DNA of 64,000 nt from Oryzicola mucosus (GCF_014534685.1 NZ_JACVVX010000001.1:186001-250000); one strand, 5' to 3'; numbered from the stretch's first letter, positions 7,832 through 16,814 are shown. Notes: generated from the letters alone by a model not told the origin. Program-made: numbers and translations.

Positions 7832-8908
7832 TCATTCCTCGGAAAGCGCAATCAGCCATTTCAGCGTCATGCGCTCATCATCGTCCAGACGGGGTGCTGT
7901 AACGCGCACACTGCTGGCGGCCTTCACCTGGTCCGACAGGGTATTTTCGAGCCAGCTTTCGAAAACCTTGGGATGGATGTAGCAGCTTCGGCACACTGCC
8001 CGCGTGTTGCCGAGAAGGGCTGCCACCTTGTCGATCTCTGCGTTCAGCACCCGTTTCGCAGCCGTCTTCGTTTCCGGCAGTTCGGTACGCTGCAATCCGT
8101 CCAGCGCATAGACCGTGCCGCCCCACGTGCGGAAGTGCTTCGAGGTGAACGCAGCGCCCGTCGCCTCGCGGACATAGGCGTTGACGTCCTGCGATGTGAC
8201 CGGACGGCGAACGCCCTCATCGTCGACATATTGGAAAAGCTGTTGTCCGGGAAGCTCCTGCACCGAGCGGATGATGCGCGCAATCCGCCGGTCGGCGATG
8301 CCGACATTCCACTGCTTGCCGGACTTGCCGGTGAAGATGAACTTGATGCTGTTGCCTTCCGCCTTGACGTGCCGGTTGCGCAGCGTCGTCAAGCCGAAGC
8401 TCTTGTTGTCGCGGGCATAGGCGCTGTTGCCAATTCGGATCAGCATATTGTCCAGAAGCCAGACGACGGTGGCGGTCACCGTATCGCGGCCCAGGCCGCG
8501 CTTGCGCATATCCGCCTCCACCCGCTCCCGCAGCGGGCTCAGGGTACGCGCGAAATCGACGAGGCTGGAGAATTTCGTCTCGCCGCGGCACACGGTCCAC
8601 ATCGCATGATAGCGGTACTGCTTGCGGCCGCGCTCGTCCCTGCCGGTCGCCTGGATATGGCCCTTTTCATCCGTGCAGATCCAGACATCGGTCCAGGCTG
8701 GCGGAATGACGAGCGAGCGGATGCGCGCCATGTCCTTGTCCGATACGGCCTTCTTGCCCGGCGCCTCATATCTGAACCCGCGCCCTGACCGCAGACGGCG
8801 AATGCCGGGTTCCGTATCGGTGGAATGGTTGAGATCACCGACAGCACAGGCATCGGGCAGGATTTCCTGGAATTTTTTGGGAAGAGGTTTGGCGACTTTG
8901 TCCAGCAC
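7832..8908 (-). CDS. DNA topoisomerase IB (poxvirus type)
   Basis: 358 codons. It relaxes supercoils by nicking one strand through a 3'-phosphotyrosine. The catalytic set is visible: the RDERGRKQYRYH block (residues 90-101), the lysine in FTGKSGKQWN near 198, SKHFRTWGGT with H258/R260, and the nucleophile in CRSCYIHPKV (Y310). The small size matches bacterial homologues of the vaccinia enzyme. It is divergent from the ku/ligD genes and upstream of the radical SAM/UdgX pair on the same strand. An EcfG-like promoter ends 28 bases before its start, so it is probably stress-induced. Confidence 0.92.
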   Translation of the reverse strand: MLDKVAKPLPKKFQEILPDACAVGDLNHSTDTEPGIRRLRSGRGFRYEAPGKKAVSDKDMARIRSLVIPPAWTDVWICTDEKGHIQATGRDERGRKQYRYHAMWTVCRGETKFSSLVDFARTLSPLRERVEADMRKRGLGRDTVTATVVWLLDNMLIRIGNSAYARDNKSFGLTTLRNRHVKAEGNSIKFIFTGKSGKQWNVGIADRRIARIIRSVQELPGQQLFQYVDDEGVRRPVTSQDVNAYVREATGAAFTSKHFRTWGGTVYALDGLQRTELPETKTAAKRVLNAEIDKVAALLGNTRAVCRSCYIHPKVFESWLENTLSDQVKAASSVRVTAPRLDDDERMTLKWLIALSEE

Positions 8909-8936
8909 GACCGCGTTCCTGATGTCTCAAGCGCAG

Positions 8937-8961
8937 AACTGTTTCGAACCGTTGCGGTTCC
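8937..8961 (-). promoter_or_regulatory. EcfG-like promoter for topoisomerase IB
   Basis: On the minus strand GGAAC (8961-8957), a 16-base spacer, then AGTT (8940-8937). Only the first, least conserved base of the -10 differs from CGTT. The distance to the start codon at 8908 (28 bases) equals that of the promoter at 3784. It is back to back with the ku-operon promoter. Confidence 0.6.
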
Positions 8962-8963
8962 AT

Positions 8964-8988
8964 GGAACCGATGGCGAGCGCCAGCGTT
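8964..8988 (+). promoter_or_regulatory. EcfG promoter for the 73-aa gene, ku, ligD
   Basis: GGAAC at 8964-8968, 16 bases, CGTT at 8985-8988: exact consensus for the general stress sigma factor. It lies 48 bases before the first gene of the operon at 9037. Confidence 0.8.
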
Positions 8989-9036
8989 AAGCGGCGGTGT
9001 CCGCCGACACAACAAGCAGAAACAAAAGGCTGGAAC

Positions 9037-9258
9037 ATGGACCATCGCGACAGACTCATCCTCGCCCTTTCCGCGCTTGTGCGCGCCGAACGCGAAGCCC
9101 GGATCGCCCTTGAGGCGGCTATCTCCAGCGGAGAATTGTCCCCCGATACGGCAAAAGCCATGGACAATCCCGAGATCGTCCTCAACCAGGACGACATGAT
9201 CATGGCAGAGGAATTCGTGCGGCCCTATGCGCCAAGCAGCCGTCTGGGAATTTCCTGA
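9037..9258 (+). CDS. Small protein of unknown function, first gene of the ku operon
   Basis: 73 residues from ATG at 9037; an upstream in-frame ATG at 8962 would lie across the EcfG promoter and is unlikely. The product is acidic and helical (MDHRDRLILALSALVRAERE, then ALEAAISSGELSPDT), without signal peptide or membrane span. Its TGA shares a base with the ATG of ku (TGATG), so translation of ku depends on it. It has no cysteine or recognisable domain. Coupling to ku suggests a role with end-joining, but that is inference from context only. Confidence 0.7.
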   Translation: MDHRDRLILALSALVRAEREARIALEAAISSGELSPDTAKAMDNPEIVLNQDDMIMAEEFVRPYAPSSRLGIS

Positions 9259-10124
9259 TGGCCTCACGCCCGGCCTGGAAAGGTTACCTCAAGCTCTCGC
9301 TGGTGACCTGCGCGGTCGAACTGTCGAATGCCACCACCGGCAGCGAGAAGGTGTCGTTCCGGATTATCAACCGGGCGACCGGCAACACTGTCAAACGCAG
9401 ATATGTCGATGGAACCACGGGAAAGCCCGTGGCCGAAAAAGACGAAGTTAAAGGCTATGAGACGGGCAAGGACGAATTTCTGCTGATCGAGGAAGACGAG
9501 ATCGACGCGGTACAGATCGAATCGTCGCACACGCTGAGCCTCGACAGCTTTGTGGCTCGCTCGGAGATCGATCCGATCTATCTCGACACCCCTTATTATC
9601 TCGCTCCCGCCGACAAGGTTTCGGAGGAAGCGTTCGCCGTCATCCGTGAGGCGCTGGCGCAAAAGAAGATGGCCGGCCTCGCGCGGATCGTGCTGTTCCG
9701 CCGCGAACGCCCTGTCATCATCGAGCCGTTCGACAAGGGCATGCTGCTGACGACGCTGCGCTATGGCAGCACGGTGCGCCAGTCCGATGACGTTATGGAC
9801 GATGTCGCCCAAGCCAAGGTCGACAAGGAAATGCTCGATCTCGGAACCAAACTGATCGACAAGCGCAGGGGCAAGTTCGATCCAAAGACGTTCGAAGATC
9901 CCTATGAACAGGCCTTGCTCGACCTGATCAAATCCAAGAAGGCCGGTCGTAAGCCGCCTGTTGTCAAGGCGGCTTCGAAACCATCGAACGTCGTCAACTT
10001 GTTCGATGCGCTCAAGAAGAGCCTGGCCGAAGACAAGCCGGCGGCGGACGAGAAACCAGCGCCGAAGAAGAGTCCTGCAAAGAAGCCGGCTTCGAAATCT
10101 CCTTCCAAGCGCAAATCCGCGTAG
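9258..10124 (+). CDS. ku: Non-homologous end-joining protein Ku
   Basis: 288 codons. Bacterial Ku forms a homodimeric ring that binds DNA ends and recruits LigD. The Ku core is visible from WKGYLKLSLVTCAVEL through VSFRIINRATGNTVKRRYV, DPIYLDTPYYLAPAD and ARIVLFRRERPVIIEP. The C-terminal tail from about residue 230 is lysine/proline/alanine-rich (KPAPKKSPAKKPASK), typical of Ku extensions that modulate DNA binding. The start overlaps the stop of the preceding small gene by one base and ligD follows nine bases later, so the three form one operon under the EcfG promoter at 8964. Confidence 0.95.
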   Translation: MASRPAWKGYLKLSLVTCAVELSNATTGSEKVSFRIINRATGNTVKRRYVDGTTGKPVAEKDEVKGYETGKDEFLLIEEDEIDAVQIESSHTLSLDSFVARSEIDPIYLDTPYYLAPADKVSEEAFAVIREALAQKKMAGLARIVLFRRERPVIIEPFDKGMLLTTLRYGSTVRQSDDVMDDVAQAKVDKEMLDLGTKLIDKRRGKFDPKTFEDPYEQALLDLIKSKKAGRKPPVVKAASKPSNVVNLFDALKKSLAEDKPAADEKPAPKKSPAKKPASKSPSKRKSA

Positions 10125-10133
10125 GGGTACATC

Positions 10134-12644
10134 ATGGCGACGCTCGACACCTACCGGGCCAAGCGCGATTTCAAGAAGACGTCCGAACCATCGGGCGCCA
10201 AGGCCGCGGCCAAGCGCAAGGCCGGTTCGGAAGCCGGCATCTTCGTCATCCACAAGCACGATGCCACCCGGCTGCATTACGATTTGCGGCTCGAACATGA
10301 CGGCGTGCTGTGGAGTTGGGCGGTGACCCGGGGACCCAGCCTTGACCCGTCGGAAAAGCGGCTCGCGGTGCATGTCGAGGACCATCCGCTCGACTATGCC
10401 GGCTTCGAAGGCACTATTCCCCAGGGCGAGTATGGCGCCGGCACGGTCATCGTCTGGGACGAAGGCACCTGGGTGCCGGAGATCGACCCGGCGAAAGGCA
10501 TGGCGAAGGGACACCTGCAGTTCGAATTGAAGGGCAGCAAGCTCAACGGCGCGTGGCACCTGGTCCGACTCAAGCCTCGCGCCGGCGAAAAGCGCGACAA
10601 CTGGCTGTTGATCAAATCCGACGATGCCTTTGCCAAGCCCGGCGAGGACATTCTGGAGGAGGCGCCCGCCTCGGTGCAATCGGGCCGCACCATCGCCGAA
10701 GTTGCCGAGGGCAAGCCGGCCAAAGCCGGCAAGGCCAAATCAACGAAGCCGAAGAAGCAATCGGCCAAACCCTCGAAAGTCGCTGGGCTGCCGGACTTCA
10801 TCCCGCCCGCCCTGGCGACATTGCAGAAAACGCCGCCAACTGGCGGAGAATGGCTGCACGAGGTCAAGTTCGACGGCTATCGCCTGCAAGCCCATCTCGA
10901 TGCCGGAAAGGTGCGCCTGCTGACCCGAAAGGGTCTCGACTGGACGGAGAAGTTCGGCCAGACCATCGTCAAGGCGATTGACGGGCTCGACTGCGATAAC
11001 GCCATTCTCGATGGCGAGCTGGTGGCGCTCGACGACAATGGAACCGCTTCCTTTGCGCGGCTGCAAACGGCATTGTCGGACGGGAAGACCGACGAACTCG
11101 TCTTCTACGTCTTTGACCTGCTCCACCTCGACGGCGAGCCACTGCTGGACGAGCCGCTGGTCGAACGCAAGGAGCGGCTGCGCGCGTTGCTCGGCGACAT
11201 CGAACCCAACACCTCGCCGCTGCGCTACAGCGAACATTTCCATGAATCCGGCAAGACAATGCTGGTGCATGCCTGCCGCATGGGGCTGGAAGGCGTGATC
11301 TCCAAGCGCGCCGATGCGCCCTATCGAAGCGGACGCGGGCTGGACTGGATCAAGTCCAAATGCACCCTGCGGCAGGAGTTCATCCTTGCGGGCTATCTGC
11401 CGTCGGAAAAGACCGGGCGCGGCCTTCGCTCGCTGGCAGTGGCGTTTCGCGAAAAAGGCAAGCTGCATTATGCCGGCCGTGTCGGCACGGGTTTCAGCGC
11501 GCAGGTTGCCAACGACCTCAAAAATCGGCTGGACTCACTGAAGACGAAATCCTCGCCCTTCGACGAGAAGGTTCCCGACGACAAGCACATGGTCTGGGTC
11601 AAGCCGGAACTCGTCGCCGAGATCGAATTCCGCAGCTGGACCTCCGATCACATCGTGCGCCAGGCGTCGTTTCAGGGATTGCGCGAAGACAAGCCCGCCG
11701 AAGAGGTCGTCGAGGAAAAGCCCGCACCCGCCGATGCGACAAAGCAGAAAGCCGGGGCAAAAAAAACCTCCGAAGCCGCCTCCGCCGCCAAATTGTCTAC
11801 CAGCATCACGCTGTCCAATCCGCAAAAACTGCTGTGGCCCGAAGCAAAAAAGTCGAAGAGCGATTTGCTCGACCACTACGCTCAGGTCTGGCCGCGCATG
11901 GAGGCCTATGTCGTGAACCGGCCGCTCGCCTTAGTGCGCGCGCCTGACGGGATCGGCAAGCAGCAGTTCTTCCAGAAGCATGCCTCGCGTGGGATGGACG
12001 ATGCCATCTGCCGCATGAAGGACCCCAAAGACGGTGAGGAGCTGCTTTATATCGACAGTTTCGACGGTCTCGCGGCCCTCGTGCAGCTTGGCGTGGTCGA
12101 GGTGCACATCTGGGGCTCGACCATTGATGCAATCGAAACGCCCGACCAGGTCATTTTAGATATCGATCCTGATGAGGGTCTGAATAACACGCATGTGATC
12201 GACGCCGCCATCGATATCCAACAGCGCCTCGACGAACTCGGCCTGCCCTCGTTTCTCAAGACATCCGGCGGCAAGGGCTATCACGTCGTCGTCCCGCTGA
12301 AACCCAAGGCCGACTGGGTGGCGGTCAAAACCTTCGCGCATGACTTCGCCCATGCGATGGAGCAGGCCGAGCCTGACCTTTATACCGCGACCCTGTCGAA
12401 GAAATCCCGAAAGGGCCGCATCTTCATCGATTACCTTCGCAACGGACGCGGATCGACAACGGTATGCGCGTACTCATCGCGTGCAAAGCCGGTTGCATCG
12501 GTGTCGGTGCCGATTGCCTGGCCGGAGATAAAAACCTTCGAACCGGCCGCCTTCACGATGCGCAGCGAGCTTCTATCCAAGGCCCTTTCCGCCAAGGACC
12601 CTTGGAAGGACTATGAAGCCAGCCGAAAGCTTTTGCGGACATAG
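10134..12644 (+). CDS. ligD: DNA ligase D (phosphoesterase-ligase-polymerase)
   Basis: 836 codons with the three LigD modules in the order 3'-phosphoesterase, ligase, polymerase. The phosphoesterase spans about residues 30-190 (IFVIHKHDATRLHYDLRLEH, IPQGEYGAGTV). The ATP-dependent ligase spans about 215-530 with the adenylated lysine K245 in EVKFDGYR. The primase-like polymerase spans about 550-830, with LSNPQKLLWPE, the metal-binding DIDPDEG and SGGKGYHVVVPL. A lysine-rich linker separates each module. It seals double-strand breaks with Ku, filling gaps and cleaning ends. It is the last gene of the stress-promoter operon and converges on the hybrid kinase gene. Confidence 0.95.
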   Translation: MATLDTYRAKRDFKKTSEPSGAKAAAKRKAGSEAGIFVIHKHDATRLHYDLRLEHDGVLWSWAVTRGPSLDPSEKRLAVHVEDHPLDYAGFEGTIPQGEYGAGTVIVWDEGTWVPEIDPAKGMAKGHLQFELKGSKLNGAWHLVRLKPRAGEKRDNWLLIKSDDAFAKPGEDILEEAPASVQSGRTIAEVAEGKPAKAGKAKSTKPKKQSAKPSKVAGLPDFIPPALATLQKTPPTGGEWLHEVKFDGYRLQAHLDAGKVRLLTRKGLDWTEKFGQTIVKAIDGLDCDNAILDGELVALDDNGTASFARLQTALSDGKTDELVFYVFDLLHLDGEPLLDEPLVERKERLRALLGDIEPNTSPLRYSEHFHESGKTMLVHACRMGLEGVISKRADAPYRSGRGLDWIKSKCTLRQEFILAGYLPSEKTGRGLRSLAVAFREKGKLHYAGRVGTGFSAQVANDLKNRLDSLKTKSSPFDEKVPDDKHMVWVKPELVAEIEFRSWTSDHIVRQASFQGLREDKPAEEVVEEKPAPADATKQKAGAKKTSEAASAAKLSTSITLSNPQKLLWPEAKKSKSDLLDHYAQVWPRMEAYVVNRPLALVRAPDGIGKQQFFQKHASRGMDDAICRMKDPKDGEELLYIDSFDGLAALVQLGVVEVHIWGSTIDAIETPDQVILDIDPDEGLNNTHVIDAAIDIQQRLDELGLPSFLKTSGGKGYHVVVPLKPKADWVAVKTFAHDFAHAMEQAEPDLYTATLSKKSRKGRIFIDYLRNGRGSTTVCAYSSRAKPVASVSVPIAWPEIKTFEPAAFTMRSELLSKALSAKDPWKDYEASRKLLRT

Positions 12645-12675
12645 TTCGACGGCGATGCAAGGAACCGTGGATCAG

Positions 12676-14760
12676 CTACGAAGCCGTAGCCTGATCGTTG
12701 ATTGCGGCGAGTACACTGCGCACATCCAGCGTGCTGAACGGCTTTTCCAAAATGTGTGGGCGGCGGATCACGGGGAACTCCTCAAGCTCAGCCTTGGCGC
12801 CCACAAGATCGCCAGTGACCAGAACGAAGCGCTTGGCGATTTCCGGGTGGTTCTCCGCCAGTTCTCGGAAAATGGCGGTGCCGCTGACACCAGGCATGCG
12901 CAGGTCGGAGAACACGATATCCGGCTTGTAGCGGCCTATCGTTTCATCCATGGAGGTCCAGCTTTGCACGATACGCGACTTCAATCCCATCAGCTCGACA
13001 ATATCGGCCAGAGACGCGGCGACGTCCGGCTCATCGTCGATGATCAATGCGTGCCGTAAGGTGTTGGGGCGCTGCTTGGCCTTTGTCCCGAGCTTGACCG
13101 GCAGGGACAGCGCGGGCATCTCGACCACGAAGCGAATGCCGTGCGGCTCGACCGGCGTGAAGGAAATCCGGCCCTGGTGACGGTCGACAATCGACTTTGA
13201 AATCGAAAGGCCGATGCCGGTGCCGACGCCGACAGGCTTGGTGGTGAAGTAGGATTCGAAAATACGGTGCCTGATCTCTTCGGGGATGCCCGGGCCGTTG
13301 TCCTCGACCGAGAACCCCGGCATGCCTTCGGCATTGCGGAAGGTCCTGACCGTGATACGGCGGTCGCCGGGGCGATTGACCAGCGCATGCTGGCTGTTGA
13401 TCAGGAAATTGGCAGCCACCTGAACCATATGGTCGGCCTCCGCCATGACCGTCAGCTCGTCGTCGGCAAAGTCGGTATCGACAGTGATACCACTCGTTCG
13501 GGCGCCATAGGCGGTGACCTCCAACGCCGCGCGCACGACATGGCTCAGATCCGTCTCGGTCTGCGCGCTGGGATGCAGCCGCACCATGCCGAGGAAGCTC
13601 TTGACGATGCGTCCGCAGCGCTCGGCGGCCGCGCGCACCTTTTCCGCGCGGATTTTCGTCGGCTGGTCGGACGCAAATTCATGCAAGAGGGTAGACTGTG
13701 CGACAACGACGGCGAGCGGATTGTTGAGCTCGTGCGAGACACCGGCAAGCAACGATCCCATCGCTGCCATCTTCTCGTTCTGGTGAAGCTTCTCGCGCTG
13801 GCGGTTGATTTCCTCCTCCGCGCGATGTTTTTCACGCAGGTCGCGCATCGACCCGAAGAACAGGCGGCGGTCGCCGATGCGAATTTCCGTCGCCGTCAAC
13901 TCGATCGGAAAGACCTGCCCTTCCTTGTTCTGCGTTAGGGTCTCCATGCGGTGGCCGATCATCGGCGCACCGCGGCCCGTCATATATTGCGCGCCAGTGG
14001 CATAGCCTTTCCGGTAGAAATGCGGCACCACCGTATGCAGCAAATCCTTACCCAGGATTTCGCTTCTGTCGAAGCCGAGCATGCGTTCGGCAGCCGGATT
14101 GAATTCGATGATGCTGCCGGATTCGTCAATGGCGATGATGGCGTCCAACGACATCTGGATCATCGTCGAACGGATCGTCTCGCTGATATGTTCGTCCGAC
14201 AGGGAATGTTCGATGGCATCGCCCAGCGAAGAGGCGATGATCTCGAGTGCCGCCTTTTCCTCGTCGGTCCAGACGCGCTCCTGGACGCAGTCGTTGACGG
14301 CCAGCGTACCCCATAGATAGCCATGCGCAAAAATCGAGACGGAGAGGAAGGATTTGATCTTCTGTTTCTCGAAATCGCGCCTCAGGAAACCCTCGAGATT
14401 CCTGGTGTGGCCCTCGAAGATCTTGCCTTGCGACATCTCCGCCGCCAATTGCTCCAGAAGCGCATCGGAATGAACGATGGTCTGGTTGATCGTCGTCGGC
14501 TGGGTGACCTTGCCCTCCATCTCGGGCGCCAGCCACAGCGACTCGATGGATTGCACGAAGCCTTGGTGGGCGACCTCGTGCTGGCAGAAAACGATGGCGC
14601 GATGAACCGCGAAGCCGTTTCCGAGGATCGCCAGGATCGAGCCGAGATCCCGCTGCCAGTCCTGAACGTTGCGCAACCGCCGCACAGCCTCCGCCGCCGT
14701 CACGCACGGCCTCACCCGGCGTCGTTCTTCAGAAAAGACAGGCACGGTCGCAGCTTCCAT
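12676..14760 (-). CDS. Hybrid sensor histidine kinase (GAF-PAS-kinase-receiver)
   Basis: 694 codons, no membrane segment, so cytoplasmic. A GAF-like domain occupies about residues 35-190 (GYLWGTLAVNDCVQERVW), a PAS domain about 195-315 (IIEFNPAAERMLGFDRSEIL), then the dimerisation helix with GVSHELNNPLAVVVAQ, the ATPase boxes (NFLINSQHAL, FSVEDNGPGIP, GTGIGLSISKSIV) and a C-terminal receiver with the acidic DDEPD, phospho-acceptor in IVFSDLRMPG and lysine in ILEKPFS. It starts nine bases after the OmpR-type regulator, so the two form a pair; the ligand is unknown. The C-terminal receiver makes it a phosphorelay or self-regulating kinase. Confidence 0.9.
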   Translation of the reverse strand: MEAATVPVFSEERRRVRPCVTAAEAVRRLRNVQDWQRDLGSILAILGNGFAVHRAIVFCQHEVAHQGFVQSIESLWLAPEMEGKVTQPTTINQTIVHSDALLEQLAAEMSQGKIFEGHTRNLEGFLRRDFEKQKIKSFLSVSIFAHGYLWGTLAVNDCVQERVWTDEEKAALEIIASSLGDAIEHSLSDEHISETIRSTMIQMSLDAIIAIDESGSIIEFNPAAERMLGFDRSEILGKDLLHTVVPHFYRKGYATGAQYMTGRGAPMIGHRMETLTQNKEGQVFPIELTATEIRIGDRRLFFGSMRDLREKHRAEEEINRQREKLHQNEKMAAMGSLLAGVSHELNNPLAVVVAQSTLLHEFASDQPTKIRAEKVRAAAERCGRIVKSFLGMVRLHPSAQTETDLSHVVRAALEVTAYGARTSGITVDTDFADDELTVMAEADHMVQVAANFLINSQHALVNRPGDRRITVRTFRNAEGMPGFSVEDNGPGIPEEIRHRIFESYFTTKPVGVGTGIGLSISKSIVDRHQGRISFTPVEPHGIRFVVEMPALSLPVKLGTKAKQRPNTLRHALIIDDEPDVAASLADIVELMGLKSRIVQSWTSMDETIGRYKPDIVFSDLRMPGVSGTAIFRELAENHPEIAKRFVLVTGDLVGAKAELEEFPVIRRPHILEKPFSTLDVRSVLAAINDQATAS

Positions 14761-14769
14761 ATCAACAGC

Positions 14770-15489
14770 CTAGGCTATGGACGGAGAAAAAATATAGCCT
14801 TCTCCCCGTACGGTCCTCAGGAACCTAGGGCTCGCCGGATCATTTTCGATCTTTTTTCGCAGCCGCATGATGCGAATGTCGATGGCCCGCGACGCTTCGG
14901 TTTCTTCCACCAGCCCGATGGCCTCGGCGATGTTGGCCCGGCTCAGCAGCCGGTTAGGACGCAGCAGGAACACTTCCAGGACATCGAATTCGCTCTTGGC
15001 CAGGTCGAGAACAGACCCGTCGCCTCTTATTACCAGGCGTCCTTCCAGATCTGCGGTATAAGGCCCGAACGGGACGATCCGGCGCGGCGAATCTATCTCG
15101 TACTTCAGCGGCGTCTCATCCGTATTGGGCACGCGGCGCAACACGCTGCGCACGCGGGCCAGCAATTCACGCAGTTCATAGGGCTTGACCATATAGTCGT
15201 CGGCACCGAGTTCGAGACCGACGATACGGTCCAGCGCGGTGCCTGAAGCGGTGGCATAGATGATGCCGATCGGCATCTTCGAGCGCAGCCAGCGGCCCAG
15301 CGCCAAACCATCCTCACCGGGCATGGCGATGTCGAGGATCGCCAGTTGAAACGAATGCTGCTCGACCAGCAGACGCATGGCCTTGGCATCCTCAGCCTGG
15401 AACACCTCATAGCCGTTGGCGCCGAGATATTCGGCCACCGCGTCCCTCAGGTCAGGCTCATCCTCGACGATTGCTATTCTTGCCCGCAT
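14770..15489 (-). CDS. OmpR-family response regulator
   Basis: 239 residues from the ATG at 15489, which has GGAG ten bases upstream and begins MRARIAIVEDEPDLRDAV; longer in-frame starts (to 15558) add residues not typical of receivers. The receiver is canonical: acidic VEDEP, phospho-acceptor in LAILDIAMPGEDG, conserved lysine in DYMVKPYEL. The winged-helix DNA-binding domain covers about residues 135-238 (LLSRANIAEAIGL, IDIRIMRLRKKIE, RTVRGEGYIFS). It precedes the hybrid kinase and is divergent from a second, degenerate regulator. Confidence 0.92.
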   Translation of the reverse strand: MRARIAIVEDEPDLRDAVAEYLGANGYEVFQAEDAKAMRLLVEQHSFQLAILDIAMPGEDGLALGRWLRSKMPIGIIYATASGTALDRIVGLELGADDYMVKPYELRELLARVRSVLRRVPNTDETPLKYEIDSPRRIVPFGPYTADLEGRLVIRGDGSVLDLAKSEFDVLEVFLLRPNRLLSRANIAEAIGLVEETEASRAIDIRIMRLRKKIENDPASPRFLRTVRGEGYIFSPSIA

Positions 15490-15580
15490 TGCCGCGTGAT
15501 CTCCGCTATCGGCGGAAAGTAGATTTGGTGTAAACATCGTGTCCAGCACTCTTAGCATTCATTCAGTTACGGACCAGAAA

Positions 15581-16306
15581 ATGCGCGCCAGACCCCTCAT
15601 CGCGCTTGTGAATATCGCAGATGCCATTGCTGATGAGCTTGCCAATCATCTCGAGCGGCGTGGCTACGACGTGCGCTTTGCCGCTGCGGCGTGGGAAGCG
15701 GAAGGGCTTCTGGCGGCGCGCGGCCTCGATGTCGTGGTGCTCGGCGACGGAATTCCGGCGGCGGCGGCACGCGACCTGCTGCGCCGCTTCGGCGGCGAGG
15801 ATGGTCCGGCCTTCATCCTGATCAGCGCGACAGGAGACCTGCTGGACAAGGTGCTGGCGCTGGAATTGGGTGCCGCCGATGTCGTGGAAAGCCCGCTCGT
15901 GGTGCGGGAGCTTGCCGCGCGCATCGGCGGCCTTCTGTCGCGCCGGGGCCGCGGCACGACGGAACTGCTGGTTCTTGAAACGGCGACGGTCGATCTCCGC
16001 TCGGCTCTGGTGATGCACAGCAAAGGCGACGAAGACATTCTCTCCCCCGGCCAGATCGCCTTGCTGCGCCTGTTCATCGCCCATCCGCGCAAGGTGCTGA
16101 CGCGCGACGACATCATTGCCGCCGCGCCCGCGGAAAGCGCGGATGCCTTCGACCGTTCCATCGACTCGCGGATCGTGCGGCTGCGGCGCAAGCTCAACAC
16201 CGACAGCATCACCACCATCCGTGGCGCCGGCTATCGCTTCGATCCCCCCATGCAGATGCACGCCAAGGCAGTCAGTGCGGACGGAGTGTCCGACGCGCAG
16301 GACTGA
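15581..16306 (+). CDS. OmpR-like regulator with degenerate receiver
   Basis: 241 residues from ATG at 15581; a GTG at 15539 is an alternative that would overlap the divergent regulator's longest frame. The C-terminal winged helix is intact (LSPGQIALLRLFIAHPRKVL, SIDSRIVRLRRKLN, TIRGAGYRFDP). The receiver is not: the acidic pair is replaced by N11-I12, the phospho-acceptor position holds G55 (VVVLGDGIP, with D56 shifted by one), and the conserved lysine is replaced by S104 (DVVESPL). It should bind DNA without classical phosphorylation. The start MRAR mirrors that of the divergent canonical regulator, suggesting an old duplication. Target genes are unknown. Confidence 0.85.
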   Translation: MRARPLIALVNIADAIADELANHLERRGYDVRFAAAAWEAEGLLAARGLDVVVLGDGIPAAAARDLLRRFGGEDGPAFILISATGDLLDKVLALELGAADVVESPLVVRELAARIGGLLSRRGRGTTELLVLETATVDLRSALVMHSKGDEDILSPGQIALLRLFIAHPRKVLTRDDIIAAAPAESADAFDRSIDSRIVRLRRKLNTDSITTIRGAGYRFDPPMQMHAKAVSADGVSDAQD

Positions 16307-16320
16307 CAGGCTGCATGCCA

Positions 16321-16482
16321 TCAGGATTGGCCCGAGACGACGGCGCTGACAGTGGTATAGGCGCTGCGCGCCATGGTGACCGAATCGCTGCGTATGACGA
16401 CCGAGGCCAGGGCTGCCACGCACAACAGCACCTGAGCATAAAGGAGGGTCGAAAGCACCGACGCCGCGAATTTCGTTTTCAT
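16321..16482 (-). CDS. Small membrane or secreted protein, 53 aa
   Basis: ATG at 16482 follows AGGGAAA by about seven bases. The product begins MKTKFAASVLSTLLYAQVLL and continues CVAALASVVI, a basic start plus one long hydrophobic helix, then a short Ser/Thr-rich polar tail of about 20 residues. It could be a single-span membrane peptide or a secreted peptide cut near residue 27. Its stop is 14 bases from the end of the convergent degenerate regulator. I do not recognise the family. Confidence 0.55.
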   Translation of the reverse strand: MKTKFAASVLSTLLYAQVLLCVAALASVVIRSDSVTMARSAYTTVSAVVSGQS

Positions 16483-16814
16483 GACACTTTCCCTGCCACG
16501 CGCCATCCGGCGCATTGATCCCAACCTGCTCTTCGGCGCGTCCCGCGAAAGCAATGCCGCCGCATCCTCCCGTCCTTGTCCGCCGCCGTCTGTAAGCCCC
16601 TTCTCAACCCTGCCTGTTTCCGGAAGATGCCGCCTGTTACAATCCGCCACGCCGCTTTGTTGCAGCTTCGTTGCGCAACAAAGAACGACCCGTGCGCTCC
16701 ATCATATCTCAATTATGAAAACAATTCGAAACACAAACGACGCTTATACGAAATCTTAACGAAACATAAACGGCGGATATCTCCCTCCACAAACACAAGG
16801 GTTGGAGACAGATC
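16483..16814. other. 332-bp intergenic region with a dyad at 16655-16683
   Basis: Divergent promoter region between the 53-aa gene and the L,D-transpeptidase gene. It holds a perfect 9-base inverted repeat (CTTTGTTGC at 16655-16663, GCAACAAAG at 16675-16683) and an AT-rich stretch at 16705-16790 with no clear reading frame. The dyad may be an operator; no T-run follows it, so a terminator is unlikely. Confidence 0.4.
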
